In this document: positions 16,073 to 24,445 of the stretch, piece after piece
How the letters are laid out: the number at the start of each line of letters is the position of its first letter
Position numbering within the stretch: the first letter of the stretch is position 1
Assembly (NCBI GenBank): GCA_023423415.1
Contig: JAFAFP010000085.1
Span: 1 to 51,441, forward strand
Source: Pseudomonadota bacterium
GTDB lineage: Bacteria; Pseudomonadota; Alphaproteobacteria; Rhizobiales; Xanthobacteraceae
DNA length: 51,441 bases
Direction of reading: 5' to 3'
The notes under the pieces: generated by a model
What the model saw: the letters and a program-made list of their open reading frames with translations, nothing else
The model's database searches: none
Told to the model about the DNA's origin: nothing
Made by a program: the position numbers and the translations under genes

Positions 16073-17071
16073 TCAGCACCGCAATACGACTTTTCCGATA
16101 TGCTCGGAGGCTTCGAGCACGGCATGAGCTTTCGTTGCTTCGGCCAGCGGAAATTCCGCATTCACCACCGCCTTGACGCGGCCCATCGAGATCAAGGGCC
16201 ATGCGTGATGCTCGATCGCTCGTTTGAGCCTCGCCTTTTCATCGGCGGATTTCGGACGCAGCGTTGAAGAGGTCAGCGTCAGGCCCTTGCCCATGACAGG
16301 ACCGAGATCGATCGAGGTCGCCGAGCTTTCGAGAAACGACAGGCTGACATGGCGGCCACCCGCTGCGAGGATGGAAATGTTGCGTGGCACATAGGAGCCA
16401 CCGACGATGTCGAGGACGACATCGACACCGCGGCCTCCGGTCAGATCTTTGATCGCCGTGGTGAAATCGGCATCCTTGTACAGGATCGACGCCGTGCAGC
16501 CGAGTTTTGCCAATGCCGGCTGTTTGTCCTTTGAGCCTACAGTCGCATAGGCGGTGGCGCCGGTGGCTGTGGCAAGCTGGATCGCCATGGTTCCTATCCC
16601 GCTGGCGCCGCCGTGGATCAGCACTGAATCGCCAGGCGTCAGGCGCCCGAGTTCGAACAGATTGTGCCACACGGTGAATACGACTTCGGGCAAGGCGCCG
16701 CCGTCGCGCATCGACATCTGGTCGGGTAATTTGAGACAGTGGCGCGCGTCGGTCGTCACATATTCCGCATAACCGCCTGAGAGAAGAAGAGCCGCGACGC
16801 GGTCGCCTATGGCGAGACCTTCCGCCTTTTCGCCAAGCGCGACGACAGTGCCGGCGCATTCCAGCCCAAGAATGTCGTTCGCTCCAGGCGGCGGCACGAA
16901 GATTCCCTTCCGCTGCATGATGTCCGGTCGGCTTACTCCGGCATAATCGACCTTGATCAGCGCTTCGCCCGGTTGCGGCTTCGGCACTGGACGGGTTTCC
17001 ACGGAGAGAACTTCCGGTCCTCCTTTTTCCTTCGCGATCACGCAACGCATGGTCTCTGGAACAGCATTCAT
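16073..17071 (-). CDS. NAD(P)H:quinone oxidoreductase/zinc-less MDR dehydrogenase (PIG3-like)
   Basis: A 332-residue member of the medium-chain reductase superfamily. The ATG at 17071 overlaps the upstream stop (ATGA at 17068-17071) and gives MNAVPETMRCVIA, matching the family; a longer reading from 17170 is rejected. Motifs: GGPEVLSVETRPVPKP, the VDYAGVSRPDIMQRKG segment, LGLECAGTVVALG, and the cofactor loop HGGASGIGTMAIQLA near residue 150. The C-terminal LEASEHIGKVVLR is typical of PIG3/quinone oxidoreductase 2 proteins. It lacks the zinc ligands of alcohol dehydrogenases. It is the last gene of a three-gene translationally coupled unit. Confidence 0.92.
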   Translation of the reverse strand: MNAVPETMRCVIAKEKGGPEVLSVETRPVPKPQPGEALIKVDYAGVSRPDIMQRKGIFVPPPGANDILGLECAGTVVALGEKAEGLAIGDRVAALLLSGGYAEYVTTDARHCLKLPDQMSMRDGGALPEVVFTVWHNLFELGRLTPGDSVLIHGGASGIGTMAIQLATATGATAYATVGSKDKQPALAKLGCTASILYKDADFTTAIKDLTGGRGVDVVLDIVGGSYVPRNISILAAGGRHVSLSFLESSATSIDLGPVMGKGLTLTSSTLRPKSADEKARLKRAIEHHAWPLISMGRVKAVVNAEFPLAEATKAHAVLEASEHIGKVVLRC

Positions 17072-17514
17072 GGAATTTGATCCTCCGCTCCAATGCCTTT
17101 GAGGGCCGCGCGGGCGACCTCTACGTCCTGTGCGCCGGTGCCGGAGCCAACGCCAACCGCGCCGACACAAACACCGTCGATGATGATAGGAAGTCCGCCT
17201 TCAAGATTGGTGAGCCGCCCGCCGCCCGCGATCGCCAGTTTCACTTCAAGCTGCGGATCGAGGCGCGAAGTCGGCTGCCGGTGCGACGCAGCGGTGATGG
17301 CCTTCGACTTCGAGGTTTCCGCCGAGAGCAGTTTGGCCCCGTCCATGCGGACATAAGCCAGCATGTTGCCGCCATCATCGACGATAGTGATATTCTGCGG
17401 CACGCCCAGCTCTTCGGCTTTCGCGACCGCGGCTTGCAGTGCGGTCAGGGCACCCTGATGGGTGAGTTTCAGAAATGGTCGCGTGTTGTTCGCTTTGCTC
17501 ATGCCTTGATCCAT
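17068..17514 (-). CDS. GlcG/HbpS family protein
   Basis: A 148-residue protein of the GlcG/HbpS (heme-degrading-like, PF03928) family. The characteristic pattern is visible: LTHQGALTALQAAVAKAEELGVPQNITIVDDGGNMLAYVRMDGAKLLSAE, then AITAASHRQPTS, and the glycine-rich IAGGGRLTNLEGGLPIIIDGVCVGAVGVGSGTGAQDVEVA near residues 95-135. The biochemical role is poorly defined; in operons such proteins often accompany oxidative degradation of small acids. It overlaps the M20 peptidase stop by 16 bases and the oxidoreductase start by four, so the three genes form one unit. Confidence 0.9.
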   Translation of the reverse strand: MDQGMSKANNTRPFLKLTHQGALTALQAAVAKAEELGVPQNITIVDDGGNMLAYVRMDGAKLLSAETSKSKAITAASHRQPTSRLDPQLEVKLAIAGGGRLTNLEGGLPIIIDGVCVGAVGVGSGTGAQDVEVARAALKGIGAEDQIP

Positions 17515-18683
17515 TGTTCAGTTGGCTGGCCGAGATTGGCCGCCAGCCTCTGCATCATCGCGTCCGCTTGCGCGAGTTCGTCGATGCCGATCCATTCATC
17601 GGCTTTATGCGCGCGGCCGATGTCGCCGGGTCCGCACACCACTGTCGGAATGCCGGCCTTTGCGTAAATCCCTGCCTCGGTGCCGAAGCTCACTGTGCCC
17701 GGCGCCTCGTTGCTTCCTGCAAGCCGCGCCACAGTCGACACTGCCGCATCGCTCCGCGCAGTCGTCAGCGAGGGATAAGAGGAAATATTCTCGACGACGA
17801 TATCGGCTTCCGCAGCTTGTCGCTTGAGATCATCGCGTTGCACGCCAATGAAGCGATTGATCTGCTCTAGAAATGATGCCAGATCCGCACCGGGAATATC
17901 GCGGATCTCGAATTCCAGAACCGCGCGATCCGGCACCAGATTCAGCGCCGTGCCACCATGCAGGGAACCGACATGGATCGTCGTATAGGGCGGATCGAAG
18001 GATTCATCGCGAAGACCTGAATTTCTCGTTGCGTCGGCAAGGTCGCTGATATGCGTCGCAAGCCGCGCCGCTGCGGTCACCGCATTGGCTGCGCGATGCG
18101 GCAGAGCAGAATGCCCGCCCCGGCCCGTGAGGATGATCCTGTGCGCGACCTTGCCTTTGTGCGCGTGCACGACATTCAGGCCGGTGGGCTCGCCGACGAT
18201 GCAAAGCGCCGGCTTTTCCGGCAGTCTCGCCACGACATCAACCAGATCCGGCGCGCCGAGACAGCCGACCTCTTCGTCGTAGGAAAAGGCGATATGCACC
18301 GGTGTCCGTGTTGCGGCTGCCTTGAAATGCGGGACATGGGCAAGAACGCAGGCGATGAAGCCTTTCATGTCCGTTGTGCCGCGGCCGATGATGCGGTTGT
18401 CGCGCCGGGTCGCGGTGAACGGAGGGCTCGACCAATTCTGTCCTTCAACCGGCACAACATCCGTATGTGCGGACAGCACAATGCCGGTGCGATCGGAAGG
18501 GCCAATCGATGCGAGAATGGAAGCTTTCGCGCCGGTCTTGTCCGGAATGCGACGCGACCGGACATCGTGCTGCGCCAGGTAATTCTCGATCCACGACACA
18601 ATGTCGAGATTTGAATCGCGGCTGACTGACGGAAATCCGATCAGCGAATCCAGAATCTCAAGTGTGCTTTGTTGATCGACCAT
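17499..18683 (-). CDS. M20-family deacylase, acetylornithine deacetylase (ArgE)-like
   Basis: A 394-residue dinuclear zinc amidohydrolase. The metal and catalytic residues are in order: SAHTDVVPV (His plus Asp), RGTTDMKGFIACVLA (bridging Asp), SYDEEVGCLGAPDLV (Glu-Glu), VGEPTGL (Glu), the lid segment GRGGHSALPHRAANA and a C-terminal GPGDIGRAHKADEWI (last His). The sequence resembles ArgE deacetylases, which release acetate from N-acetyl-L-ornithine. The setting with RidA, DUF1028 and a polyamine-type ABC importer, far from argD-argF, points to a catabolic deacylase acting on an imported N-acyl compound rather than arginine synthesis. That function is inferred. Confidence 0.92.
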   Translation of the reverse strand: MVDQQSTLEILDSLIGFPSVSRDSNLDIVSWIENYLAQHDVRSRRIPDKTGAKASILASIGPSDRTGIVLSAHTDVVPVEGQNWSSPPFTATRRDNRIIGRGTTDMKGFIACVLAHVPHFKAAATRTPVHIAFSYDEEVGCLGAPDLVDVVARLPEKPALCIVGEPTGLNVVHAHKGKVAHRIILTGRGGHSALPHRAANAVTAAARLATHISDLADATRNSGLRDESFDPPYTTIHVGSLHGGTALNLVPDRAVLEFEIRDIPGADLASFLEQINRFIGVQRDDLKRQAAEADIVVENISSYPSLTTARSDAAVSTVARLAGSNEAPGTVSFGTEAGIYAKAGIPTVVCGPGDIGRAHKADEWIGIDELAQADAMMQRLAANLGQPTEQWIKA

Positions 18684-18725
18684 TGCATGTCATCTAGTGT
18701 GAGCGAGAACGAAAGGTGATGCGCG

Positions 18726-19379
18726 ATGACATATTCCATTTCTGCTCGATGCGAAAAATCCGGAGCATTTGGTATCGCCATCACATCGTCGTCGATCTGT
18801 GTTGCCAGCCGTTGCGCCTGGGTGGGTCCGATTGGCGCAGTGTCGACGCAGAACATCACCGATCCCGCACTTGGGCCCGCGGGGCTTGCGTTGTTGCGGC
18901 AGGGGCTTGGCGCCGGAGCGGTGCTCGATCTGCTGCTCGCCGGAACGCCGGAGCCGGAATACCGGCAGGTTGGCGTCATCGATCGTTATGGCAAGACCGC
19001 ACTGCATTCGGGGAAGGAAGCGCTGCCGCTCGCCGCATATGCCGAGGGTCCGTCCTGCATTGCGCTCGGAAATCTCCTCGATTCGCCCGACGTGCCGGAA
19101 CGAATGATTGAAGCATATGTCGCGTCCGCCGGTGAAACGCTTGCCGAACGATTGATGCGCGCGTTGGAGGCGGGGCTCGATGCCGGAGGTGAAACCGGCG
19201 ACGAACATGCGGCCGGTCTGCATGTGGCCGACACTTATGATTGGCCGGTGGTCGATCTGCGGGTCGATTGGCACGACGCGCCGATCGATGAATTGCGGCG
19301 CGTGTGGAATCTTTACGCGCCGCAGCGCGCCGCTTACGAATCGCGTGCGCGGGCGCCGGGCACTGCGCCGAGTTTTTAG
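18726..19379 (+). CDS. DUF1028 domain protein (Ntn-hydrolase-like)
   Basis: A 217-residue protein with the complete DUF1028 pattern: MTYSISARCEKSGAFGIAITSSS, then CAWVGPIGAVSTQNITDPALGPAGLALL, VGVIDRYGKTALHSG, and a C-terminal LRVDWHDAPIDELRRVW. DUF1028 proteins are predicted N-terminal-nucleophile-fold hydrolases of unknown substrate and often neighbour ArgE-like deacylases and RidA proteins. It runs opposite to its neighbours: its start is only 42 bases from the divergent M20 gene, and its stop is five bases from the stop of the convergent ABC ATPase gene. AAGGTG precedes the start. Confidence 0.9.
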   Translation: MTYSISARCEKSGAFGIAITSSSICVASRCAWVGPIGAVSTQNITDPALGPAGLALLRQGLGAGAVLDLLLAGTPEPEYRQVGVIDRYGKTALHSGKEALPLAAYAEGPSCIALGNLLDSPDVPERMIEAYVASAGETLAERLMRALEAGLDAGGETGDEHAAGLHVADTYDWPVVDLRVDWHDAPIDELRRVWNLYAPQRAAYESRARAPGTAPSF

Positions 19380-19384
19380 CATCC

Positions 19385-20536
19385 TCATGCGCTCACTGGC
19401 GGAAATGCGACGGCATCGTTGCCACTGACGCCGATCGCAAGCTTCGCGCCCTCTTTCCACGCGTCATTGACATCTTTCGCACTGAGCCGCATCAGAACGC
19501 GTGCCTGAGAAACCTGCGGTGCGTCGACATAAAGATCGACATGGCCGCCCTGGTAGATCGACGCGGCGACCACACCATCGAATGCGGCGTCGTTTGTGGA
19601 CGATACGTGCAAATGTTCAGGCCGGATAAACAGGTCGACATTTGTTCCGATGGCCGTGCCGATCAGAGGCTCGGCGGGTACCGTGACGATGGTCTTGCCG
19701 ATCGACACCGCCGCGCGGTCGCCGTCGAAACGTTCGAGCCTTGCGCGCAGCCATGAGCCCTCGCCGATGAACGAGGCGACGAAGCGATCTGCCGGGCGCC
19801 GGTAAAGCTTCTCCGGCGTATCGATCTGGCAGATGCGGCCACCAGACATAACGGCGATGCGGTCCGACAGCGACAGGGCCTCGCTTTGATCGTGGGTTAC
19901 GAAAATTGTTGTGACCCCGAGGGTTCGCTGAATTTCCTTCACCTCGACCTGCATGGAGGCGCGCAAATTCTTGTCTAGTGCGGAGAAGGGCTCATCGAGC
20001 AGAAGCACCTTGGGGCGGATCACCAGTGCTCGCGCCAGCGCCACGCGCTGCTGCTGCCCGCCGGATAGTTGCCGAGGCTTGCGATCTTCAAAGCCCGCCA
20101 GCTTCATCATCGCCAGGGCTTCGGTTACACGCGTCTTGATCTCGTCCTTGGCAGCGCCGCGCGCCTTCAATCCGTACGCCACGTTGTTGGCGACGGTCAT
20201 GTGCGGAAACAGCGCGTAATTCTGAAACACGATGCCGGTCTTGCGTTCGAAAGTCGGCACATCGGTGACCAAGGCGCCATCGATAAAGATTTCTCCCTCG
20301 TCAGGCGAGAGAAACCCGGCGACCAGATTGAGCAACGTGGTCTTGCCGCAGCCGGACGGACCGAGAAGGGTCATGAACTCGCCGCGGCCGATCTTCAACC
20401 ACGCTTTGTCCAGCGCCACGCTCGTGCCGAAACGCTTGCTGACGCCGTCGAGCTGCACGGCAATATCGCGCGCAGGCTCCACGTTCACGGCCGGAACGGC
20501 CTTTTCGAACACAAGATCAGCGGGCCTGCTCAACAT
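19385..20536 (-). CDS. ABC transporter ATP-binding protein (PotA/FbpC type)
   Basis: A 383-residue ATPase. Walker A GPSGCGKTT lies near residue 59, the Q-loop in IVFQNYALFPHMTV, the signature LSGGQQQRVALARAL, Walker B LLLDEPFSALD and the switch TIFVTHDQSEALSLSDR. A C-terminal TOBE/OB regulatory domain follows (from about residue 255, with FIRPEHLHV), typical of spermidine/putrescine and iron importers. The start overlaps the upstream permease by 20 bases, so it is the last gene of an SBP-permease-permease-ATPase operon. Substrate class is inferred from family only. Confidence 0.95.
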   Translation of the reverse strand: MLSRPADLVFEKAVPAVNVEPARDIAVQLDGVSKRFGTSVALDKAWLKIGRGEFMTLLGPSGCGKTTLLNLVAGFLSPDEGEIFIDGALVTDVPTFERKTGIVFQNYALFPHMTVANNVAYGLKARGAAKDEIKTRVTEALAMMKLAGFEDRKPRQLSGGQQQRVALARALVIRPKVLLLDEPFSALDKNLRASMQVEVKEIQRTLGVTTIFVTHDQSEALSLSDRIAVMSGGRICQIDTPEKLYRRPADRFVASFIGEGSWLRARLERFDGDRAAVSIGKTIVTVPAEPLIGTAIGTNVDLFIRPEHLHVSSTNDAAFDGVVAASIYQGGHVDLYVDAPQVSQARVLMRLSAKDVNDAWKEGAKLAIGVSGNDAVAFPPVSA

Positions 20537-21335
20537 TCAACACCTTTCCGAGACCAAGATACGCATTCGCGATGGTCAGCAGCGTCGCCGTCACCACAAT
20601 GAAAATAACCGACAAGGCCGCCATGGTCGGGTCGGCATATTCGCGCACATAATTGTACATCGCGACCGGCAGTGTTTGAGTGCGTTGCGACGTGACAAAC
20701 AGCGAGGCGGTAAACTCGTTAAAGGACAGGATGGCGGCAAACAGCCAGCCGCTGACCAGGCCCGGCATCAGCAGCGGCAGCGTGACCGTCCCCATCACGC
20801 GTCCCGGCTTTGCTCCGAGGCTCGCTGCCGCCAATTCCAGCCGTTGATCGAGATTGCGTAGCGAAATGTAAACACTGCGCAGCACGAATGGCAGGACCAG
20901 AATGACGTGACATACGACCACGACGGCAAAACCCCGCGAGGCTCCGATGTTGGCGGCGAGAATCAGCAAGCCAAGGCCCACTGTGAAGTGTGGCACCACC
21001 AATGGTGCGAGCAGTAGTCCCTCGATTACGCTTTTGCCACGAAAAGTGTAGCGATCGAGCACAAAGGCAAAGCCCGCGCCGACGCATAACGCGATGGTCG
21101 AGGACAGCAGCATGACGATCAGGCCGTTCTGAAAGCCGGTCTGGAAATCCCGATAGCTGATGGCCTTGTAGAACCAGCGTAATGACAATTGCTCCGGCGG
21201 GAACGACAACAGTGCCTTGTCATTGAAAGCGGCGATCGCGACCACGACCGCAGGCAAAATGATGAAACCGAGAATTGCCACCACCAAGGCCCGTCCCGCC
21301 CAACTCATCATCCGGTGGCGTAGCGGTTTCGCCAT
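20517..21335 (-). CDS. ABC transporter permease (PotC-like)
   Basis: A 272-residue inner-membrane permease of the binding-protein-dependent family with six predicted helices, beginning with VVAILGFIILPAVVVAIAAFND. The EAA-type cytoplasmic loop that contacts the ATPase is visible as LELAAASLGAKPGRVMGTVTLPLLMPGLVSG near residues 170-200. It pairs with the PotB-like permease whose stop precedes its start by one base. Together with the binding protein and ATPase it forms a type I importer. Confidence 0.93.
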   Translation of the reverse strand: MAKPLRHRMMSWAGRALVVAILGFIILPAVVVAIAAFNDKALLSFPPEQLSLRWFYKAISYRDFQTGFQNGLIVMLLSSTIALCVGAGFAFVLDRYTFRGKSVIEGLLLAPLVVPHFTVGLGLLILAANIGASRGFAVVVVCHVILVLPFVLRSVYISLRNLDQRLELAAASLGAKPGRVMGTVTLPLLMPGLVSGWLFAAILSFNEFTASLFVTSQRTQTLPVAMYNYVREYADPTMAALSVIFIVVTATLLTIANAYLGLGKVLNVEQAR

Positions 21336-21336
21336 G

Positions 21337-22221
21337 TCAGTGCAGTCCGACTTTTTCGAGCGGGCGTAATAGGCGCCGCATCAGGAAGATCGACAGATAG
21401 GTCAGTAGCAGACCGGCAACGCACAGCGCGGCCGCAAACGGAAAATTGAAATTCGCAAAGCCAAGCTGGTAAACGAGGTTCGACACCATGTTGACCTTGC
21501 CGCCGCCGACGAGTTGCGGCGTGGCGAAAGCGCTGAATGTCCAGGCGAATGCCGTGGTGAGGCCGGCGACAATGCCGGGTCCCGACAATGGCAGCGTCAC
21601 CGTGAAGAAAATCCGTGCCGGACCAGCGCCCAGACTTTCGGCCGCCTTTTCATAATCGGGGTCGATATGCGAAATCGCCGCTGCAAGCATCACGACCACC
21701 ACAGGCAGCGTGACGTGCACAAGCGCAATAGTGACGCCGGTGACGGTGAACAGCAGCTGCAGTGGTTGTGCGATGATGCCGGTTTTCAGGAGGACGGAAT
21801 TGACGAAGCCGTTATTGCCGAGGACCACGATCCAGGAATAAGTCCGCACCACCTCGCCGAGAAACAGCGGTGTCACGGTCACAATGAGAATAAAGGATTT
21901 GACCGCAAGGTTGCTGGAGCGCACCAGCGCATAGGCGAGAGGATAACCGAGCACGAGACTGATGACCGCCGTCAGCAAGCACAGCCAGACCGTATCGGCG
22001 AAGACCCGTGCATAAAGGGGACGCAGCATGGCGGTGAAGTTGTCGAACGTGAAGCCGCCGACATCGAGCGAGCCGGGAATTTGTGCTCGCACGCTGTATT
22101 GCAGAATAGCCGCCATCGCGATCGTGAACACGATCGCAACCACCGCCGCCGGGGCGGTGAACAGACGGAAAAACGGCCGCCGGCGGATCGCTGCCGATAT
22201 CGAGGGAGCTGGGTTATCCAC
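21337..22221 (-). CDS. ABC transporter permease (PotB-like)
   Basis: A 294-residue six-helix permease. Helices are apparent at about residues 22-44, 80-105, 115-135, 145-175, 200-230 and 255-285. The EAA loop reads YEKAAESLGAGPARIFFTVTLPLSGPGIVAG. It follows the binding protein after 59 bases that contain a GC-rich hairpin (22246-22272), and it is followed one base later by the PotC-like permease. The architecture is that of polyamine, opine or iron importers; the substrate is not determined. Confidence 0.93.
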   Translation of the reverse strand: MDNPAPSISAAIRRRPFFRLFTAPAAVVAIVFTIAMAAILQYSVRAQIPGSLDVGGFTFDNFTAMLRPLYARVFADTVWLCLLTAVISLVLGYPLAYALVRSSNLAVKSFILIVTVTPLFLGEVVRTYSWIVVLGNNGFVNSVLLKTGIIAQPLQLLFTVTGVTIALVHVTLPVVVVMLAAAISHIDPDYEKAAESLGAGPARIFFTVTLPLSGPGIVAGLTTAFAWTFSAFATPQLVGGGKVNMVSNLVYQLGFANFNFPFAAALCVAGLLLTYLSIFLMRRLLRPLEKVGLH

Positions 22222-22245
22222 GGTTCAACCTGATACGAAACAGAC

Positions 22246-22272
22246 GCCGGGCCCGCATGATACGAGCCCGGC
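22246..22272 (-). other. Intercistronic GC stem-loop between binding protein and permease genes
   Basis: GCCGGGC (22246-22252) pairs with GCCCGGC (22266-22272) around a 13-base loop, in the 59-base space between the binding-protein stop and the first permease start. There is no T-run. Such stem-loops often raise the level of the receptor message relative to the membrane genes by protecting its 3' end; that role here is inferred. Confidence 0.55.
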
Positions 22273-22280
22273 TGACGGCA

Positions 22281-23309
22281 TCAGTTGATCACATTCTCGG
22301 TGAACCACTTTCTCCATTCACCGGTTTTCTCGGCGCGGAGCTTGTGATCGATTACCAGTGCTTCCTTGTTCCACTGATCGGGTGTGGTGAACACGCCGGG
22401 CAGCTTCGCAACGTCCGGAGCGAGTTTCGCGGTCGTCACGACCGGGCTGCCCTTCTTCATGGTGGCAACTTCGGACTGGATCGCTGGATCGAGCATCATG
22501 TTGATGAACTTGTAAGCGAGGTCGGCCTTCTTTGTGCCCTTCATAATGCCGATGGTGTCGATACCCAGTACGGCGCCTTCCTTGGGGATCGCCAGTTGAA
22601 CATTCACGCCCTGGCTGGCGATGTGGTAGGCATTCATCGACAGCATCACCTGGACCGGCGCTTCGCCATTCTGCATCAATTGCTGCGAAGCGGCGTCATT
22701 GGCGTAGTAGGCCTTGAAGTTCGGCTTCAGCGCCTTCAGCTTGGCGCTACCCTTTTCCCAGCTTGCCGCATCGCCGCCTTCAAGCTTCGCAGCGACAACC
22801 ACTAGATGGCTCGCATCGAAATCGGGGGCGGAAATCTTGCCTTTCAGTTCTGGCTTCCAGAGGTCGGCCCAGGAGTCGAATTTCATTCCAGCCGGAACCA
22901 GATCGGGGCGATAGCCGATCGTATAGACATAAGCCCATGAGCCGATGTGGTAGGGGCTGATCTTGGCCTGTTCGACAAGCGATTTGGCGTTCGGAATCTT
23001 GGCGAGATCAAGCGTCTCATAAAGTCCGTCATTGGCGTAAAGCCAGCCCACATGCGATGTGGTGAAAGTAATGTCACTTTCCGGGCTGCCCTTGGCGAGC
23101 TTTGCCTTATTCAGCCGGTCAATGGTGCCGCCGGTGATGAACTCAATGTCAGCGCCGGTTTCAGCCTTGAATTTCTTGGCAACGGTTTGCTCAACCAGAT
23201 CCTTCCAGCTTCCTCCCCAGATCGAGACGACAAGTTTTTCGGCAGCGAAAGCCGGCGCTGCCCACAAGATGGCTGCAAGCGCCGCAGATGCGACGAGAAT
23301 CCGTTTCAT
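22281..23309 (-). CDS. ABC transporter substrate-binding protein (PotD/spermidine-putrescine type)
   Basis: A 342-residue extracellular solute-binding protein. The ATG at 23309 is preferred because GGGAG lies seven bases before it and it opens a signal peptide (KRILVASAALAAILWAAPAFA, cleavage near residue 22); the ATG two codons earlier is too close to the ribosome site. The mature part begins EKLVVSIWGGSWKD, with ADIEFITGGTIDRLNKAK and SDITFTTSHVGWLYANDGLYE, typical of the PotD/opine family. It is the first gene of the importer operon, with a 213-base gap to the ridA-like gene upstream that may hold a separate promoter. Confidence 0.93.
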   Translation of the reverse strand: MKRILVASAALAAILWAAPAFAAEKLVVSIWGGSWKDLVEQTVAKKFKAETGADIEFITGGTIDRLNKAKLAKGSPESDITFTTSHVGWLYANDGLYETLDLAKIPNAKSLVEQAKISPYHIGSWAYVYTIGYRPDLVPAGMKFDSWADLWKPELKGKISAPDFDASHLVVVAAKLEGGDAASWEKGSAKLKALKPNFKAYYANDAASQQLMQNGEAPVQVMLSMNAYHIASQGVNVQLAIPKEGAVLGIDTIGIMKGTKKADLAYKFINMMLDPAIQSEVATMKKGSPVVTTAKLAPDVAKLPGVFTTPDQWNKEALVIDHKLRAEKTGEWRKWFTENVIN

Positions 23310-23516
23310 GCTCATACTCCCTCTCTGTAATCGTCCCGAGGGCAAGCAATTTGCGCGCCATCGGGTGACGCAAAAATTCCGCAACGGAAATTCCTTGCCG
23401 GAACTCCCATTGCGTTATGCTCTTCGAGCGCTTCTCCCCCGTGCCGAAAAAAGCACGCCGTTTCTTCGTAATCCGTCATCGCAACGCCCGACTCGCGCGT
23501 GACGGTTATGATCTGT

Positions 23517-23538
23517 TGCGGATCAGCTTCGATCCGCA
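23517..23538 (-). other. Hairpin covering the stop codon of the RidA-like gene
   Basis: TGCGGATC (23517-23524) and GATCCGCA (23531-23538) are perfect 8-base arms around a six-base loop. The RidA-like stop codon (23523-23525) lies inside it. Downstream on the minus strand there is no clear U-tract, so it may be an mRNA end-stabilising stem or a weak terminator separating the hpaBC-ridA genes from the ABC operon. Confidence 0.5.
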
Positions 23539-23939
23539 GAAACCTCGGCGATAATGTCGATCTCCATCAGATATTCAGGTTTGGCGAGACCCTGCACGAT
23601 GATTCCTGTCGATACAGGGAACACGCCTTTGAGCCATTTTCCGACGACGCGATAAACCGCCTCGCGATAGGCGCGATCGGTGATGTAGATCGTGATCTTG
23701 ACCACATCTTCCAGCCTTGCGCCTGCCTCTTCAAGAAGGATCTTCGCGCATTTCATCGCATTCTCGGTCTGCGCTGCAGCATCGCCAATGCCGACGATAT
23801 TGCCGTCGAGATCCATCGCGGTCTGGCCGCGCAGATAAACGGTGTTGCCGGCGCGAACCGCCATGCACACATCGTTATCAAGCTTTTGTTCCGGGTAGGC
23901 GTCGCGCGTGTTGAACTTGCGGATACGAAGATGGGACAC
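23523..23939 (-). CDS. RidA family protein (enamine/imine deaminase-like)
   Basis: A 138-residue protein of the RidA/YjgF/UK114 family. The typical order is seen: a first strand with AVRAGNTVYLRGQTAMDLDGNIVG, a helix with QTENAMKCAKILLEEAGARLEDVVKITIYITDRAYREAVYRVV, and the final strand region GIIVQGLAKPEYLMEIDIIAEV. The arginine usually found in the R-x-x-V/A near the C-terminus is not obvious, so it may belong to a non-archetypal subgroup. RidA proteins hydrolyse reactive enamines or imines to carbonyl plus ammonia. Its position after a flavin monooxygenase pair resembles RutC in uracil catabolism. Confidence 0.9.
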   Translation of the reverse strand: MSHLRIRKFNTRDAYPEQKLDNDVCMAVRAGNTVYLRGQTAMDLDGNIVGIGDAAAQTENAMKCAKILLEEAGARLEDVVKITIYITDRAYREAVYRVVGKWLKGVFPVSTGIIVQGLAKPEYLMEIDIIAEVSADRS

Positions 23940-23953
23940 GGCGGCGATGCTCC

Positions 23954-24445
23954 TTAAGCTGCCAGTAATCTACGGAAATTTCGGTCGGCGAACAGTAGCG
24001 GATTGCCATCGTTGCTAACGAGATCGACCACCTCGCCGACCAGGATGCGATGCGTGCCGAAGTCGAATATCGAAGCGGTCTTGCAGTCAAAGGCGGCGAG
24101 TGCGCCGTGTAGCGCGGGTGCGCCGGTTGCAAGCTGTTGCCAGCGGCCGCTGGCGAAGCGATTCTCCCGCAATTCGGGGATCATGCCGGCGAAGGCTTTG
24201 GCGACGCTTTCCTGGTCGTCCGCAAGCACATTGGCCACGAAAGCGCCATTGCGCATAATAGTTTCGAGCGCGCGATTGTCGCGATGAACGCAGGCGACAA
24301 CTGAGGGCGGCTCCATCGATAGCGAGCACAGGGTGGAAACCGTAACACCAGCGCGGCCGGCGGCACCATCTGTTGTCAGGATGGCAACGCCGGAGGCGGT
24401 TCGCCGCATCGTTTCTTTGAAGCGATCGGCGATACCGTGTGTCAT
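23954..24445 (-). CDS. Flavin reductase (HpaC/RutF-like)
   Basis: A 163-residue flavin reductase-like protein: RFKETMRRTASGVAILTTDGAAGRAGVTVSTLCSLSMEPPSVVACVHR, then AFVANVLADDQESVAKAFAG, then the C-terminal HRILVGEVVDLVSNDGNPLLFADRNFRRL. It supplies reduced flavin to the HpaB-type oxygenase encoded just upstream, with which it overlaps by four bases (24442-24445). It is only moderately similar to the flavin reductase at 4030-4551, so the two are separate acquisitions rather than a local duplication. Confidence 0.93.
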   Translation of the reverse strand: MTHGIADRFKETMRRTASGVAILTTDGAAGRAGVTVSTLCSLSMEPPSVVACVHRDNRALETIMRNGAFVANVLADDQESVAKAFAGMIPELRENRFASGRWQQLATGAPALHGALAAFDCKTASIFDFGTHRILVGEVVDLVSNDGNPLLFADRNFRRLLAA